This document shows positions 63,873 to 64,000 of a stretch of DNA of 64,000 bases, in pieces. Location: the NCBI RefSeq assembly GCF_910592395.1, contig NC_088311.1, forward strand, positions 2,730,501 to 2,794,500, given 5' to 3'. The notes beneath the pieces were generated by a model. That model had not been told where the DNA came from and ran no database searches. It was given only the letters and a program-made list of their open reading frames with translations. Numbering within the stretch: the first letter of the stretch is position 1; the number at the start of each line of letters is the position of its first letter. The translations under genes and the position numbers were made by a program. Source of the stretch: Lineus longissimus (Eukaryota; Nemertea; Pilidiophora; Heteronemertea; Lineidae).

Positions 63873-64000
63873 CTGATCATGAAAAGAAAACAGACAAAAA
63901 CATACCGGTAATGATTCATAACAGAAAAACATGAAAATTGTCTTTGGTACAAAAAACTTCCGAGTAAAGAGATGTAAAGTAATAATTTGGTGACTTCAAT

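Noticed and set aside
1-64000. CRISPR arrays, bacterial operons or prophage
   Set aside because: The gene structure is clearly that of an animal nuclear genome; the repeats seen are minisatellite, SINE and inverted-repeat elements without CRISPR spacing.

Overview
The window is animal nuclear DNA. Its genes are split into many short exons with GT-AG introns, and the encoded families are metazoan: a TAL1/SCL bHLH factor, an endosomal Qa-syntaxin, CC2D1/Lgd, STPG1, RRM2, RNF144 and an EGF/F-type-lectin surface protein. The lectin-EGF gene, the compact AT-rich introns and a SINE ending in ATTG repeats suggest an invertebrate bilaterian, possibly a spiralian or a non-vertebrate deuterostome. I cannot fix the phylum from this sequence.

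Layout. 1-3757: the 5' part of a minus-strand secreted or surface protein (signal peptide, EGF, two-exon F-type lectin domain, EGF) that continues off the left edge; a 5S-related SINE sits in an intron of the lectin domain. 3758-17107: about 13 kb with no recognisable gene. 17108-18358: an apparently single-coding-exon TAL1/SCL gene (+) bracketed by a diverged direct repeat. 19640-23665: a large imperfect palindrome built of short degenerate subrepeats, Foldback-like, with a perfect 34-bp-arm hairpin inside; a ~100-bp tandem repeat follows. 26615-32926: syntaxin-7/12-like gene (-) with two alternative membrane-anchor exons and a 0.9-kb Tc1/mariner-like inverted-repeat element in an intron. 34205-47342: CC2D1A/B (Lgd) gene (+), about 28 coding exons, four DM14 domains and a C2 domain. 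47561-50021: a 76-bp minisatellite with a 301-bp higher-order unit. 50628-53915: STPG1 (-), nine exons. 54545-57340: ribonucleotide reductase small subunit RRM2 (+), seven exons, all metal ligands and the radical tyrosine present. 61538-63872: RNF144-type RBR ubiquitin ligase (-), lacking only its first coding exon(s), which lie beyond the right edge.

Two pairs of genes are divergent and probably share promoters: syntaxin/CC2D1 (TATA-less, TCTCGCGAGA and YY1-like elements) and STPG1/RRM2 (perfect E2F palindrome plus CCAAT). The genes do not form one pathway, although syntaxin-7/12 and CC2D1 (an ESCRT-III regulator) both act in endosomal traffic. The regions most worth a second look are the Foldback-like palindrome, the syntaxin anchor-exon switch, the CRE/CCAAT/TATA promoter inside RRM2 intron 2, and the repeat-flanked TAL1 exon. 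Exon boundaries were read by eye from splice consensus, reading frame and remembered family sequence; no alignment was run.
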